A stretch of 64,000 nt of DNA from CAYRTD01 sp964426915 (GTDB lineage Bacteria; Bacteroidota; Bacteroidia; Bacteroidales; GCA-2748055): NCBI GenBank assembly GCA_964426915.1, contig CAYRTD010000004.1, positions 4,583-68,582 on the forward strand. The letters are read 5' to 3'. The position numbers and the translations under genes were made by a program. The notes under the pieces are model-generated. The model worked only from the letters and a program-made list of their open reading frames with translations. It did not search any database and was not told the origin of the DNA. Within the stretch, counting starts at the first letter, position 1. Each line of letters opens with the position of its first letter. Positions 1 through 7,139 of this stretch are shown here, in pieces.

Positions 1-43
1 CCCCTCAGTTCTGAATAAAAGGTAAATAGCTTATTTTTTGCAT

Positions 44-259
44 TCAAAGCTTATTCTCACCCCCCTGCGAAATCTTTTTCCGATAGGCCCTTTCATCTAT
101 TACTTTCTTTATGACGACAAGAATAAAGAAAATAATGGCCAGGCCAAGGAAGGCATAAGCAAAAGACTTAAAATGCTGAGGTTGTAAAATAAAAGCATAA
201 ACTGAATAAAGAAAAAGACCGGCTCCCAGAATACCCGTGATCAAAATAGCGTATTTCAT
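44..259 (-). CDS. Small two-helix membrane protein, unknown function
   Basis: A 71-residue protein with two hydrophobic stretches (about residues 3-24 and 33-51) and a basic, polar C-terminal tail, so probably a small inner-membrane protein with its tail in the cytoplasm. The start is an ATG. I do not recognise a family. It lies downstream of rprY on the same strand, separated by about 155 bases, so co-transcription is possible but not shown. Confidence that it is a real gene is moderate, because the composition is clearly membrane-like but the size is small. Confidence 0.55.
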   Translation of the reverse strand: MKYAILITGILGAGLFLYSVYAFILQPQHFKSFAYAFLGLAIIFFILVVIKKVIDERAYRKKISQGGENKL

Positions 260-414
260 TGTAGTTAAGTTTTTTTGGTAAAGTTTTTTTAGTAATTATC
301 AATGAGGTATCATAAACTCACTCAGGGTTAAACTTATAATATTTTTCTCATAAGGAGTATCAGGTAATGTCTTATCTGTAAGATTTTTAGATTGCTTTCC
401 TAATTTGAAAAGTA

Positions 415-1116
415 TCATATATCCACCATCAGTTTATAGCCCTTGCCATGAACGTTTATAATCTGTACCCTGGGATCGGGTTTGAGATATTTCCTTAGTT
501 TCGTAATATAAACATCCATGCTCCTTGCATTAAAATAATTATCGTCTATCCATATCGCCTTAAGTGCAAAGTTTCTTTCGAGTACACGGTTTTTATAGTT
601 GCACAGGAGTTTAAGAAGATCAGTCTCTTTGGTAGTCAGCTTTTGTGTATGATCACCAATGGTGAGGCTTTGTTTCTGGGTGTCAAATGTGAAATCCCCG
701 AGCTCATAACAATCCTCATTCCGGTCGCCACCTCCTTTTGTACGTCTTAATATAGCTTCAATTCGAAAGATAAGTTCCTCCATGGAAAATGGCTTGGTGA
801 TATAATCATCTGCACCCCTGGTAAAACCCTCAAGCACATCTTCTTTTAACGCTTTTGCTGTAAGAAAGATGATCGGTATATCACTGTCTCTCATTCGTAT
901 ATCGGATGCAAGCGTGAATCCGTCCTTCACCGGCATCATTATATCAAGGACGCAAATGTCGTAGTGATTTTTCTCAAAAGCTTTAAAAGCTTTTTCGCCA
1001 TTGGTCAGCCAGTCTGTTTCATAATTCCTGGCCTGAAGATATTCCTGAAGCAGAGATCCGAGATTTTCATCATCTTCGGCAAGTAAAATTCTTGTTTTTA
1101 CTTTATTATCTGTCAT
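415..1116 (-). CDS. rprY: OmpR-family response regulator, RprY-like
   Basis: DNA-binding response regulator of 233 residues: an N-terminal receiver (about 7-122) with acidic pocket D15/D16, phosphoacceptor D58 in VLDIMMP, the conserved T in FLTAKA and K in ITKPF, then a C-terminal OmpR/PhoB winged helix (about 140-232). The sequence closely resembles my recollection of Bacteroides RprY (RILLAEDDENLG, GADDYITKPFSMEEL, WIDDNYFNARSMDVYITKLRK). I chose the ATG at 1116; the reading frame extends upstream only to a TTG at 1134. The gene overlaps the stop of the upstream histidine kinase by 11 bases, so the two are translationally coupled and form a cognate pair. Confidence 0.9.
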   Translation of the reverse strand: MTDNKVKTRILLAEDDENLGSLLQEYLQARNYETDWLTNGEKAFKAFEKNHYDICVLDIMMPVKDGFTLASDIRMRDSDIPIIFLTAKALKEDVLEGFTRGADDYITKPFSMEELIFRIEAILRRTKGGGDRNEDCYELGDFTFDTQKQSLTIGDHTQKLTTKETDLLKLLCNYKNRVLERNFALKAIWIDDNYFNARSMDVYITKLRKYLKPDPRVQIINVHGKGYKLMVDI

Positions 1117-2722
1117 CTGTTGAGCTTTTAGCAAGGGGGAGTGAGATGTCGAATCTTGTACCCCGGTTTAATTCACTTTTCAAGTTAATACTTCCGTTAT
1201 GAATTTCAATGATTTTTTTGACATAACTCAATCCAAGCCCAAAACCTCTTACATTATGCACATTTCCAGTAGGTACTCTGTAAAACTTTTCAAAAATCCT
1301 TTTCTGATCTTCTTTACTTATGCCGATTCCTTTATCTCCCACTCTCAGAATAATATTTCCGTTTTCATTTCTGGTAGAAATATTTATCCGGGGTTCGTCT
1401 TTTGAATATTTTATGGCATTATCCACAAGGTTTGAAATTACATTTGTCAGGTGGATTTCATCAACCCTTACATTTGACTCAGTAGCTCCGGGCTTCCATT
1501 CGATTTCTCCGTTTTTCTTTTTTACCTGTATCATGAAATTGTCTAAAGAATGATCCACAAGATCATGTAAATCGATGATCTTATACTTGAGTTTTAATTT
1601 TCCTTTGTCAAAGATAGCCATTTGGAGAACTTTTTCAACCTGGATCCCAAGGCGTTTGCTTTCGGTATCGATTATTCTGGAAATGTGACTGAAATTTTTG
1701 TTTTCTACCGGAATAGATTTGTCGCTTAGCATCTGAGATGCAAGGGAGATGGTTGAAATTGGCGTTTTCAGTTCGTGGGTCATGTTGTTTACGAAATCCG
1801 TCTTCATTTCTGAAAGTTTTTTCTGACGGAATATGATCCAAAGGGTAAAAATGAAAATAGCTATGATTATGGTGGTGAGAAAGATGGAGGTAAGCCCAAT
1901 AAGCCCAATTGATCTATAAATAAAACTCTTCTGCTCGGGAAAATACATCCGTAGAAAATTTGAGTTTGACCAGATGTCGCCAGGAAATAACTGGGCTGTG
2001 AAGACACGTTGCTTTTTATCGGGATCATAGCCTTCGGATTTAAGGCTGATTTCATTGTCGCGGTTAACAACAGCATATTCATAATCTAGATCCAATCCCG
2101 ATTGCTGTAAAAATATGTTGATGTATGTTTCAAGTTTTTGGGGTGAAAGCCTTTCTTCCAGCTTTCTGTGTGGATTTATCATTCTCGACATGACCTCTTC
2201 AACAAGGACTTTCTTTTCGACAATTTTTTCTTCTACAAGATCGGGATCGGGCAGGTCTATGATTCCGTTTTCATTCCCGAGCAGAAAAGTATCCTTTTTA
2301 TTATTCAGTTTGTTTCCACTGATGATCGCAAGAATACTGTCGTCCAGCATTCTGACGTTTATGCTGCTCTGCTGGTTTTTCCGGGTTTTATTTTCAATAA
2401 CAACTTTCTCATCAATACGTATTTGCCTGTTCTGACCCGAACCCAGGCTCTGCTGTATCGAATTCCACTGGAAATTGAAACTGAAGTTTCCCCCCGAAGT
2501 ATCGAATCGCACATTCGGAGAGATATGATCATAGATCATGTAGGCAGTTTCTTCATTTTCAATTTGATGTGCTATGCCCGACAGAGTTCTGACCACCAGC
2601 TGAGAGAACTGTTTTTCTTTTATTTCCACAGCATTTTTTATCCAGTAAGTCTGAACAATGATCAAACCAGTCATTACAATGGCCATGAAGGCTCCCAGTA
2701 TCCATAATAATCTTCTGCTCAT
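1106..2722 (-). CDS. rprX: Sensor histidine kinase, RprX-like
   Basis: Membrane histidine kinase of 538 residues. TM1 lies at about 7-27, followed by a long periplasmic sensor region (about 28-270) with no domain I recognise, TM2 at about 271-297, a HisKA dimerisation domain with phospho-acceptor H316 in MTHELKTP, and an HATPase_c domain with N box (SNLVDNAIKYS), G1 (GDKGIGI) and G2 (GFGLGLSYVK). It phosphorylates the adjacent response regulator, with which it overlaps. A TAnnTTTG-type -7 box (TATATTTG on the minus strand, 2730-2737) stands only 7 bases before the ATG, suggesting a leaderless or nearly leaderless transcript. The signal sensed is unknown. Confidence 0.9.
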   Translation of the reverse strand: MSRRLLWILGAFMAIVMTGLIIVQTYWIKNAVEIKEKQFSQLVVRTLSGIAHQIENEETAYMIYDHISPNVRFDTSGGNFSFNFQWNSIQQSLGSGQNRQIRIDEKVVIENKTRKNQQSSINVRMLDDSILAIISGNKLNNKKDTFLLGNENGIIDLPDPDLVEEKIVEKKVLVEEVMSRMINPHRKLEERLSPQKLETYINIFLQQSGLDLDYEYAVVNRDNEISLKSEGYDPDKKQRVFTAQLFPGDIWSNSNFLRMYFPEQKSFIYRSIGLIGLTSIFLTTIIIAIFIFTLWIIFRQKKLSEMKTDFVNNMTHELKTPISTISLASQMLSDKSIPVENKNFSHISRIIDTESKRLGIQVEKVLQMAIFDKGKLKLKYKIIDLHDLVDHSLDNFMIQVKKKNGEIEWKPGATESNVRVDEIHLTNVISNLVDNAIKYSKDEPRINISTRNENGNIILRVGDKGIGISKEDQKRIFEKFYRVPTGNVHNVRGFGLGLSYVKKIIEIHNGSINLKSELNRGTRFDISLPLAKSSTDDR

Positions 2723-2729
2723 ATGGATA

Positions 2730-2737
2730 CAAATATA
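2730..2737 (-). promoter_or_regulatory. Putative -7 box of rprX
   Basis: TATATTTG on the minus strand fits the Bacteroidota consensus TAnnTTTG and ends 7 bases before the rprX ATG. No clear -33 TTTG is visible. If used, transcription would begin at or within a few bases of the start codon. Confidence 0.45.
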
Positions 2738-2813
2738 ATAAAGCTAAGTAGCGGAGATACTATCATTTAACAATCTTTAACATTCCTTTAGCTATGTTAA
2801 CCCAAATAGCCTG

Positions 2814-2940
2814 TAGCTTTGTATCAAATATAACTGAGAAAGAGTAATGCTCAAAAGAATGTAAAATCTTTTCATAGACCAGCAGAAAGGGTAAATAAGC
2901 CCAGGGGATCAGATGCGTTGTCTGATCCCCTTTCTTTTTT
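2814..2940 (+). ncRNA. Candidate small RNA or attenuator ending in an orphan terminator
   Basis: The region between the divergent rprX and J-domain genes contains a strong intrinsic terminator on the plus strand: GGGGATCAGA (2904-2913), a 7-base loop, TCTGATCCCC (2921-2930), then TTTCTTTTTT. No plus-strand gene precedes it. A TAnnTTTG match (TAGCTTTG, 2814-2821) sits about 80 bases upstream, without a convincing -33 box. Together they would give an RNA of roughly 110 bases. Alternatives are a premature terminator in the leader of the J-domain gene, or chance for the promoter box. The terminator is well supported; the transcript is inferred. Confidence 0.4.
2904..2940 (+). terminator. Intrinsic terminator upstream of the J-domain gene
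   Basis: Perfect 10-bp stem GGGGATCAGA/TCTGATCCCC with a 7-base loop, followed by a T-rich run (TTTCTTTTTT). It points toward the J-domain gene, so it would end an upstream plus-strand RNA. Confidence 0.75.
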
Positions 2941-2984
2941 GAATAATGAAAAAAAACACATAGATTGCAGTACATTGCCTTTTT

Positions 2985-4232
2985 ATGTTGGAGCATTACT
3001 ACAAAATTCTTGGTTTAAAAGCTAATGCAGATGAAAAATCTGTAAAAAAAGCCTTTAGAAGACTTGCGCTGAAATATCATCCGGATGTTAACCCTTCACC
3101 GGATGCCGAAGAAAAATTCCGCAAAATCTGCGAGTCCTATGAAGTTGTCAGTAGTCGGATACATCAGGAAACTACCATTCATGCAACACAGGGTGAAGAT
3201 GATGAAGAGGTAATAGACCCTTCTGTTTACGATGAGATAATAAGAGAAGCACGAGAGAAAGCCTGGGAAAGGGCCAGGATGAAATATGAGAAAATAAAAG
3301 CTGACAAGGAATTTTTTGAAAATAATGATCTTATAATTCTTTTCAGGTATATCGGGAATTACCTGGCAGTTCCCCTGGTAATTGCATTGGTCGTAATCCC
3401 TATGTATCTGGCCATAACGGAAAGTTTTATCGCCATTTTTGCCGGTTTTTTTTTCTGGTTCATTGGAATTATACTTGGATCTCATATTTATTCAAACCGA
3501 AAAGGCTGGTTCCGCCCCGGTAAAATAACCACCCGATGGATAGATGTTGTAAATTTCTTTAAGGTTGAAAGAAAGAAGAGCGCTCAGGAAAAATGCCAGT
3601 ATACCCCGGATAAAGTAGCCAATTCCACCCCTTTTAAATTGATCATGTTTAAAGTTAGGGAGGTCACAATGAGGAATTATGGCCCCTTTCATCACTCCGT
3701 GGGATATAAAAGGAAATACAAGGAAGTGATAATTCCCCGAAGTGCGAAAGCTTACCGGATCCACTTCATCCTTGCTTTTCTCAAACCTCTGGTATTTGTG
3801 CTGGCTCTTATTTCTATTCCTACCCCCAGTTTTATCTGGAAAGTTATCGGTGCAATACTTATCACCCTGATTTTATCCAATACTTTGTTAATAGTCACTC
3901 AAATCCGGTCCAAAACTTCTTACCTTCTAAACGGATTCCTGATCATCAAGATCCTTGTCTGGATGATCATAATAATTTCCCAGACTACCGCTTATCCCGG
4001 GCTGGTTTTCTTTACAGAGGAATTTCTCGGATTATACATCATTCTCATGCTCTTATTCCTGGATATGATTCTTGATTTGGTAATAAGCGCATTCCCTTTT
4101 TACCATAAAATTTATCAGCCAATACTGAAGCAACCGGAAATTGTCAAAAGATTATTTAAACGGGGATTTCAAAATTATCTGGATATCCCAGTGTGGTCAA
4201 CGCTTTATCCTTTCTTCAGATGGTTGTTCTGA
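2985..4232 (+). CDS. Membrane-anchored J-domain protein
   Basis: A 415-residue protein with an N-terminal J domain (about 3-60): HPD motif at 32-34 in YHPDVNP and the helix IV segment EEKFRKICESYEVV. This domain stimulates the ATPase of a DnaK-type Hsp70. It is not canonical DnaJ, having no Gly/Phe region, zinc-finger repeats or C-terminal client domains. Instead it carries a basic/acidic linker and about six hydrophobic segments (around 127-170 and 262-375). I infer an inner-membrane co-chaperone that recruits Hsp70 to the membrane; the client is unknown. The TGA stop (4230-4232) lies inside a family 1 repeat end, and the gene converges on the IPExxxVDY gene 22 bases away. Confidence 0.85.
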   Translation: MLEHYYKILGLKANADEKSVKKAFRRLALKYHPDVNPSPDAEEKFRKICESYEVVSSRIHQETTIHATQGEDDEEVIDPSVYDEIIREAREKAWERARMKYEKIKADKEFFENNDLIILFRYIGNYLAVPLVIALVVIPMYLAITESFIAIFAGFFFWFIGIILGSHIYSNRKGWFRPGKITTRWIDVVNFFKVERKKSAQEKCQYTPDKVANSTPFKLIMFKVREVTMRNYGPFHHSVGYKRKYKEVIIPRSAKAYRIHFILAFLKPLVFVLALISIPTPSFIWKVIGAILITLILSNTLLIVTQIRSKTSYLLNGFLIIKILVWMIIIISQTTAYPGLVFFTEEFLGLYIILMLLFLDMILDLVISAFPFYHKIYQPILKQPEIVKRLFKRGFQNYLDIPVWSTLYPFFRWLF

Positions 4233-4260
4233 CACCCGACTTTATTGACGGACACTAAAT
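4228..4260 (-). repeat. Family 1 repeat, solo left end between convergent genes
   Basis: The plus strand reads TGACACCCGACTTTATTGAC then GGACACTAAAT, which is the reverse of the family 1 left end (compare TCAATAAAGTCGGGTGTCTG in the copy at 26 kb). It fills the whole gap between two convergent genes and contains both stop codons: TGA at 4230-4232 on plus and TAG at 4255-4257 on minus. Confidence 0.75.
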
Positions 4261-4674
4261 AACTCTGTGGCTGTTTTTAATTTTTTCAGGATCCAGAATA
4301 AAACAATTGTGTACACTTTCCACCCGGACTAATTTATCTCTGAGAATCCTGGCATAGCTGGAAGAATATTCTCCTGTTACCACAAGGAAATAATCCATAT
4401 TTTTGAGATTTTCCAGAAGATGGCCTTCACCCGAATGATTACTAAGTAATTTATAATTCAGATAGGTGTTTTCATCCTCATAGATATAACAGGAAAAAAG
4501 TTGATCGTTTCCTGATGACTTATGCTTTAATGAATGATCAGTTGTCCTTGCCAGATCAAACATGAGCTTTTGGTTAATATCCCAGCTTAGCCTGTAGTCC
4601 CTTTCATAAGAGACAATTCCCAGTAAAAGGAAGTCGTAATCAAGCTCAAAATCCAGTTTCAGTTTAGGATTCAC
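4255..4674 (-). CDS. IPExxxVDY-family protein
   Basis: A 139-residue soluble protein beginning KLKLDFELDYDFLLLGIVSYERDYRLSWDINQKL, written here only as a family cue: the segments LDFELDYDFLL and DYRLSWDINQKL are characteristic of the Bacteroidota IPExxxVDY family as I remember it. The later segment YEDENTYLNYKLLSNHS also matches. The eponymous motif is degenerate here (ENLKNMDYFLV). Function is unknown. The start is GTG at 4674, because the frame closes with a stop just upstream and no ATG is available. The TAG stop lies in a family 1 repeat end. Confidence 0.75.
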   Translation of the reverse strand: MNPKLKLDFELDYDFLLLGIVSYERDYRLSWDINQKLMFDLARTTDHSLKHKSSGNDQLFSCYIYEDENTYLNYKLLSNHSGEGHLLENLKNMDYFLVVTGEYSSSYARILRDKLVRVESVHNCFILDPEKIKNSHRVI

Positions 4675-4828
4675 ATCAATGACTTTTTATTGATATGCAA
4701 AGTAAATGTTTTTTAATGAACCTCCGAAAATATAACTTTCATAAATAATCTCTTTTTCTTTCTAAAACATATAGATCTATTTGATATGGGCACAAATTTT
4801 GAGTATCTTAATAAACTTCAATATTTTA

Positions 4829-5257
4829 ATGAATAACATAACAGAAATGAAATCAGATAAAATAGTTTTCAGGATCACTGACAAGCCCTATAAAATTATA
4901 CTTTCATGCTTTATTCTTACTTTTCTGGGCCTGTTCATTGCATGGGGGTCGGTAATGATCTTTATTAAATCCGGAGCAAATAAATATGCAAACCAGGCTA
5001 TAATGAAATATCAGGATAATAAAACCGGTTCTCTTTTGATGTTGATTTTTGATGACAGCACAAGCATAGAAGAAAAAAATACTGCTATCTGGGCCCTGGG
5101 CACCCTGAAAGATGAAGACGCCCTGGAAGATCTGCAAAAACTCGATTCATTGATCATGGCAGATGAAATACCAGGAATATCGGAATATGAACTGAATAAA
5201 GCCATTTTGAAAATAAAAGGCGAATATCGGGGATCAAGGCAGCTATCTCAGAAATAG
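4829..5257 (+). CDS. Small membrane protein with HEAT-like segment
   Basis: About 142 residues from the ATG at 4829; a second ATG at 4847 (136 residues) is equally plausible, whereas the frame upstream begins only with a TTG. One transmembrane helix (ILSCFILTFLGLFIAWGSVMIF) is followed by a soluble part containing TAIWALGTLKDEDALEDLQKL, which looks like a single HEAT-type helical pair. Probably a single-pass membrane protein with its C-terminal domain outside the cytoplasm or at the membrane face. No family is recognised with confidence. It stands alone, with repeat-bearing DNA downstream. Confidence 0.6.
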   Translation: MNNITEMKSDKIVFRITDKPYKIILSCFILTFLGLFIAWGSVMIFIKSGANKYANQAIMKYQDNKTGSLLMLIFDDSTSIEEKNTAIWALGTLKDEDALEDLQKLDSLIMADEIPGISEYELNKAILKIKGEYRGSRQLSQK

Positions 5258-5618
5258 CATTTATATCATCGCATTCTCCATAGATAGCGACGAATGATGC
5301 TTAAATCCATGAGATCCCTCGCTATTGCCCGGGATCAGTTCGGCTAAATGATTTTGAAGGCCAAAATCATAGTCTCACTGAGAAATTATATTCACTACCC
5401 TCCAATAAAATACGCTAGCAATTTTTCCTTAATTAATTTTTTCAGCTATCTTGCGGATTCTTTAAAAAATACTATCTTGAGATCAATGTAATCTGAAGGT
5501 AAATAGGTCATCTGCCCAAGGGTATTATATGCGAGGCTTATGTCATTTAAGAGCTTGTTTTAGGTAGTTTACAAACGCAGTTTATTTTTACTGCCAAAAT
5601 CTGAAAATTTTGTCCATT
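5258..5618. other. Intergenic region before the porin gene
   Basis: About 360 bases without a gene. The left part (5288-5380) is a family 2 repeat copy in reverse orientation. The rest is AT-rich and probably holds the porin promoter, although no clean TAnnTTTG box is visible. A small inverted repeat GCAGT/ACTGC (5577-5581 and 5590-5594) lies just before the start and could be an operator or chance. Confidence 0.6.
5288..5380 (-). repeat. Family 2 repeat, copy 1
   Basis: Read on the minus strand it begins CAGTGAGACTATGATTTTGG, continues through CAAAATCATTTA, GAACTGA and GAGGGATCTCATGGATT, and ends near GCATCATTCGT. It matches the copy at 6908-7014 almost base for base, apart from a short deletion. 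Both copies contain the hairpin ATGATTTTG/CAAAATCAT with a variable 5-base loop. Confidence 0.8.
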
Positions 5619-6905
5619 ATGAAAAAAGTATTTATCCTGTTCATTTCTTTTTTGTTTTTCTTTAATAACCATTCTTTTGCACAGGAGGAAGAGAAAAAGT
5701 TTGGAATTCAGTTTTCCGGTTTCGTTAAAAGTGATTTCTTTTTTGATACCCGACAGACAGTTGCCGCCAGGGAAGGGCATTTTTTATTATGGCCGTCGCC
5801 TGCGGTGAATGATCTTAACGGAAACGACATTAATGCGAAACCGAGTTTTAATTTCCTGGCAATCCAGTCAAGATTATCCGGTCGGGTGAGTGGTCCGGAT
5901 GCTTTTGGAGCGAAAACTTCAGGACTTATAGAAGGTGATTTTTTCGCTCAGTCTAACGAAAACATCAATCTTTTCCGCCTTCGGCATGCATTTGTCAAGT
6001 TTAACTGGCCCAATACTGAAATACTGGCTGGACAATACTGGAACCCATTCTTTGTAACCGGATGTTTCCCCGGTACTGTATCTTTTAATACCGGTACCCC
6101 TTTGCAATCCTTTGCCAGAAATCCCCAGCTTCGTCTCACGCAAAGCATTGGGAATTTGAATCTGATACTTGCTGCTCTTTCTCAGAGAGATTTCACCAAT
6201 TTTGGCCCGGATCCCGTTGTAGATGGTCTTGCAAAGAATACGGGTGATTTTCTCCGTAATTCCGGTACTCCGGATATGCACCTGCAATTTCAATATAAAG
6301 TTACGGAAGAGTCAGGAACAAGTATGCTGTTTGGTGCTGGCGGTGAATATAAAACAATAGTGCCCCGCTTATCTTCTTCAGTAGAGAACAGGAGGTATAA
6401 GGTAGATGAAAAACTGGGTAGTTTTGCTGCAATTGCCTTTACCAAGCTTTCTTTTAGAACGTTGACCTTAAAATTACAGGGGCGTTATGGGGAAAATATT
6501 TCCGATTTGCTATCTGTCAGCGGATTTGCTGTAAAAGGGATAACCGATCCTGTTACCGGCGAAAGATCTTATACTCCCCTTCAAAATGCAACATTCTGGG
6601 GGGAAATTCATTCGAACGGGGATAAATTGCAAATCGGTGTATTCGGAGGTTATCTGAAGAATCTTGGTACTAAAGAAGAAATGTCTGATATAACGAATCC
6701 GGTTTATGGGCTGGGTCATAATATCGAATCTCTTTACAGGATCTCACCCAGAATTATGTTTTTATCTAACAAGACTAAAATAGGTTGTGAGTTGGAATAT
6801 ACCTCTGCAGCATATGGCAGTGATTATGATGTTAATTATGTGCCTGGAAGCACTACTCAGGTTGGGAATGCCAGAATATTACTCAGTGCGATTTATTCCT
6901 TTTAA
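5619..6905 (+). CDS. Outer-membrane porin (DcaP/OprO-like beta-barrel)
   Basis: About 428 residues from the ATG at 5619 (a TTG nine bases upstream is in frame but the signal peptide starts at the ATG). A typical signal peptide (MKKVFILFISFLFFFNNHSFAQ) is followed by alternating polar/aromatic beta-strand sequence such as FGIQFSGFVKSDFFFDTRQ, LIEGDFFAQ, FRLRHAFVKFNW and AGQYWNPFF, and the chain ends in an aromatic residue (LLSAIYSF), as expected for an outer-membrane barrel. The pattern resembles DcaP-like or phosphate-selective porin families. The substrate is unknown. The gene is flanked by two inverted copies of repeat family 2, the second beginning 2 bases after its stop. Confidence 0.75.
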   Translation: MKKVFILFISFLFFFNNHSFAQEEEKKFGIQFSGFVKSDFFFDTRQTVAAREGHFLLWPSPAVNDLNGNDINAKPSFNFLAIQSRLSGRVSGPDAFGAKTSGLIEGDFFAQSNENINLFRLRHAFVKFNWPNTEILAGQYWNPFFVTGCFPGTVSFNTGTPLQSFARNPQLRLTQSIGNLNLILAALSQRDFTNFGPDPVVDGLAKNTGDFLRNSGTPDMHLQFQYKVTEESGTSMLFGAGGEYKTIVPRLSSSVENRRYKVDEKLGSFAAIAFTKLSFRTLTLKLQGRYGENISDLLSVSGFAVKGITDPVTGERSYTPLQNATFWGEIHSNGDKLQIGVFGGYLKNLGTKEEMSDITNPVYGLGHNIESLYRISPRIMFLSNKTKIGCELEYTSAAYGSDYDVNYVPGSTTQVGNARILLSAIYSF

Positions 6906-6907
6906 TT

Positions 6908-7014
6908 CAGTGAGACTATGATTTTGGTATTCAAAATCATTTAACTGAACTGAGCCCGCTCCGGAATCTTTCGGGAGATAGCCGAGGGATCTCATGGATT
7001 AAAGCAGCATGCGT
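6908..7014 (+). repeat. Family 2 repeat, copy 2
   Basis: It begins CAGTGAGACTATGATTTTGG two bases after the porin stop and includes the hairpin ATGATTTTG-GTATT-CAAAATCAT, then GAACTGAGCCCG and GAGGGATCTCATGGATT. It is in opposite orientation to the copy at 5288-5380, so the CAGTGAG ends of both face the porin gene. The copy has about 15 extra bases (CTCCGGAATCTTTCG) not present in copy 1. Confidence 0.8.
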
Positions 7015-7028
7015 GACCGCGTTCGCAT

Positions 7029-7073
7029 GAAGCTTTCCGCGAGCGCAGAGCTTCTACGCTCGCGGAAAGCTTC
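7029..7073. repeat. Perfect 17-bp hairpin between convergent genes
   Basis: GAAGCTTTCCGCGAGCG (7029-7045) and its exact complement CGCTCGCGGAAAGCTTC (7057-7073) with an 11-base loop. Outside it, GCATGC occurs at 7007-7012 and 7081-7086. It is much more GC-rich than its surroundings and lacks a T tract on either side, so it may act as a bidirectional transcription barrier or be part of a repeat element; GACCGCGT plus TGAAGCTTT also occur in the family 1 copy at 52.85 kb. Confidence 0.7.
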
Positions 7074-7139
7074 AGCGACAGCATGCGGTTGCGAAGCTCG
7101 TTATCACTCGGTTCTGTGTTACGCTCATGGGAAAAATAA

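Noticed and set aside
2168..2707. 179-residue frame opposite rprX
   Set aside because: It lies entirely antisense to a well-supported histidine kinase and has no domain; it is a shadow of that gene.
2763..2996. 77-residue reading frame on the minus strand across the rprX/J-domain gap
   Set aside because: It runs through the terminator hairpin and into the J-domain gene start, has no recognisable domain or signal, and its composition is unlike a real protein.
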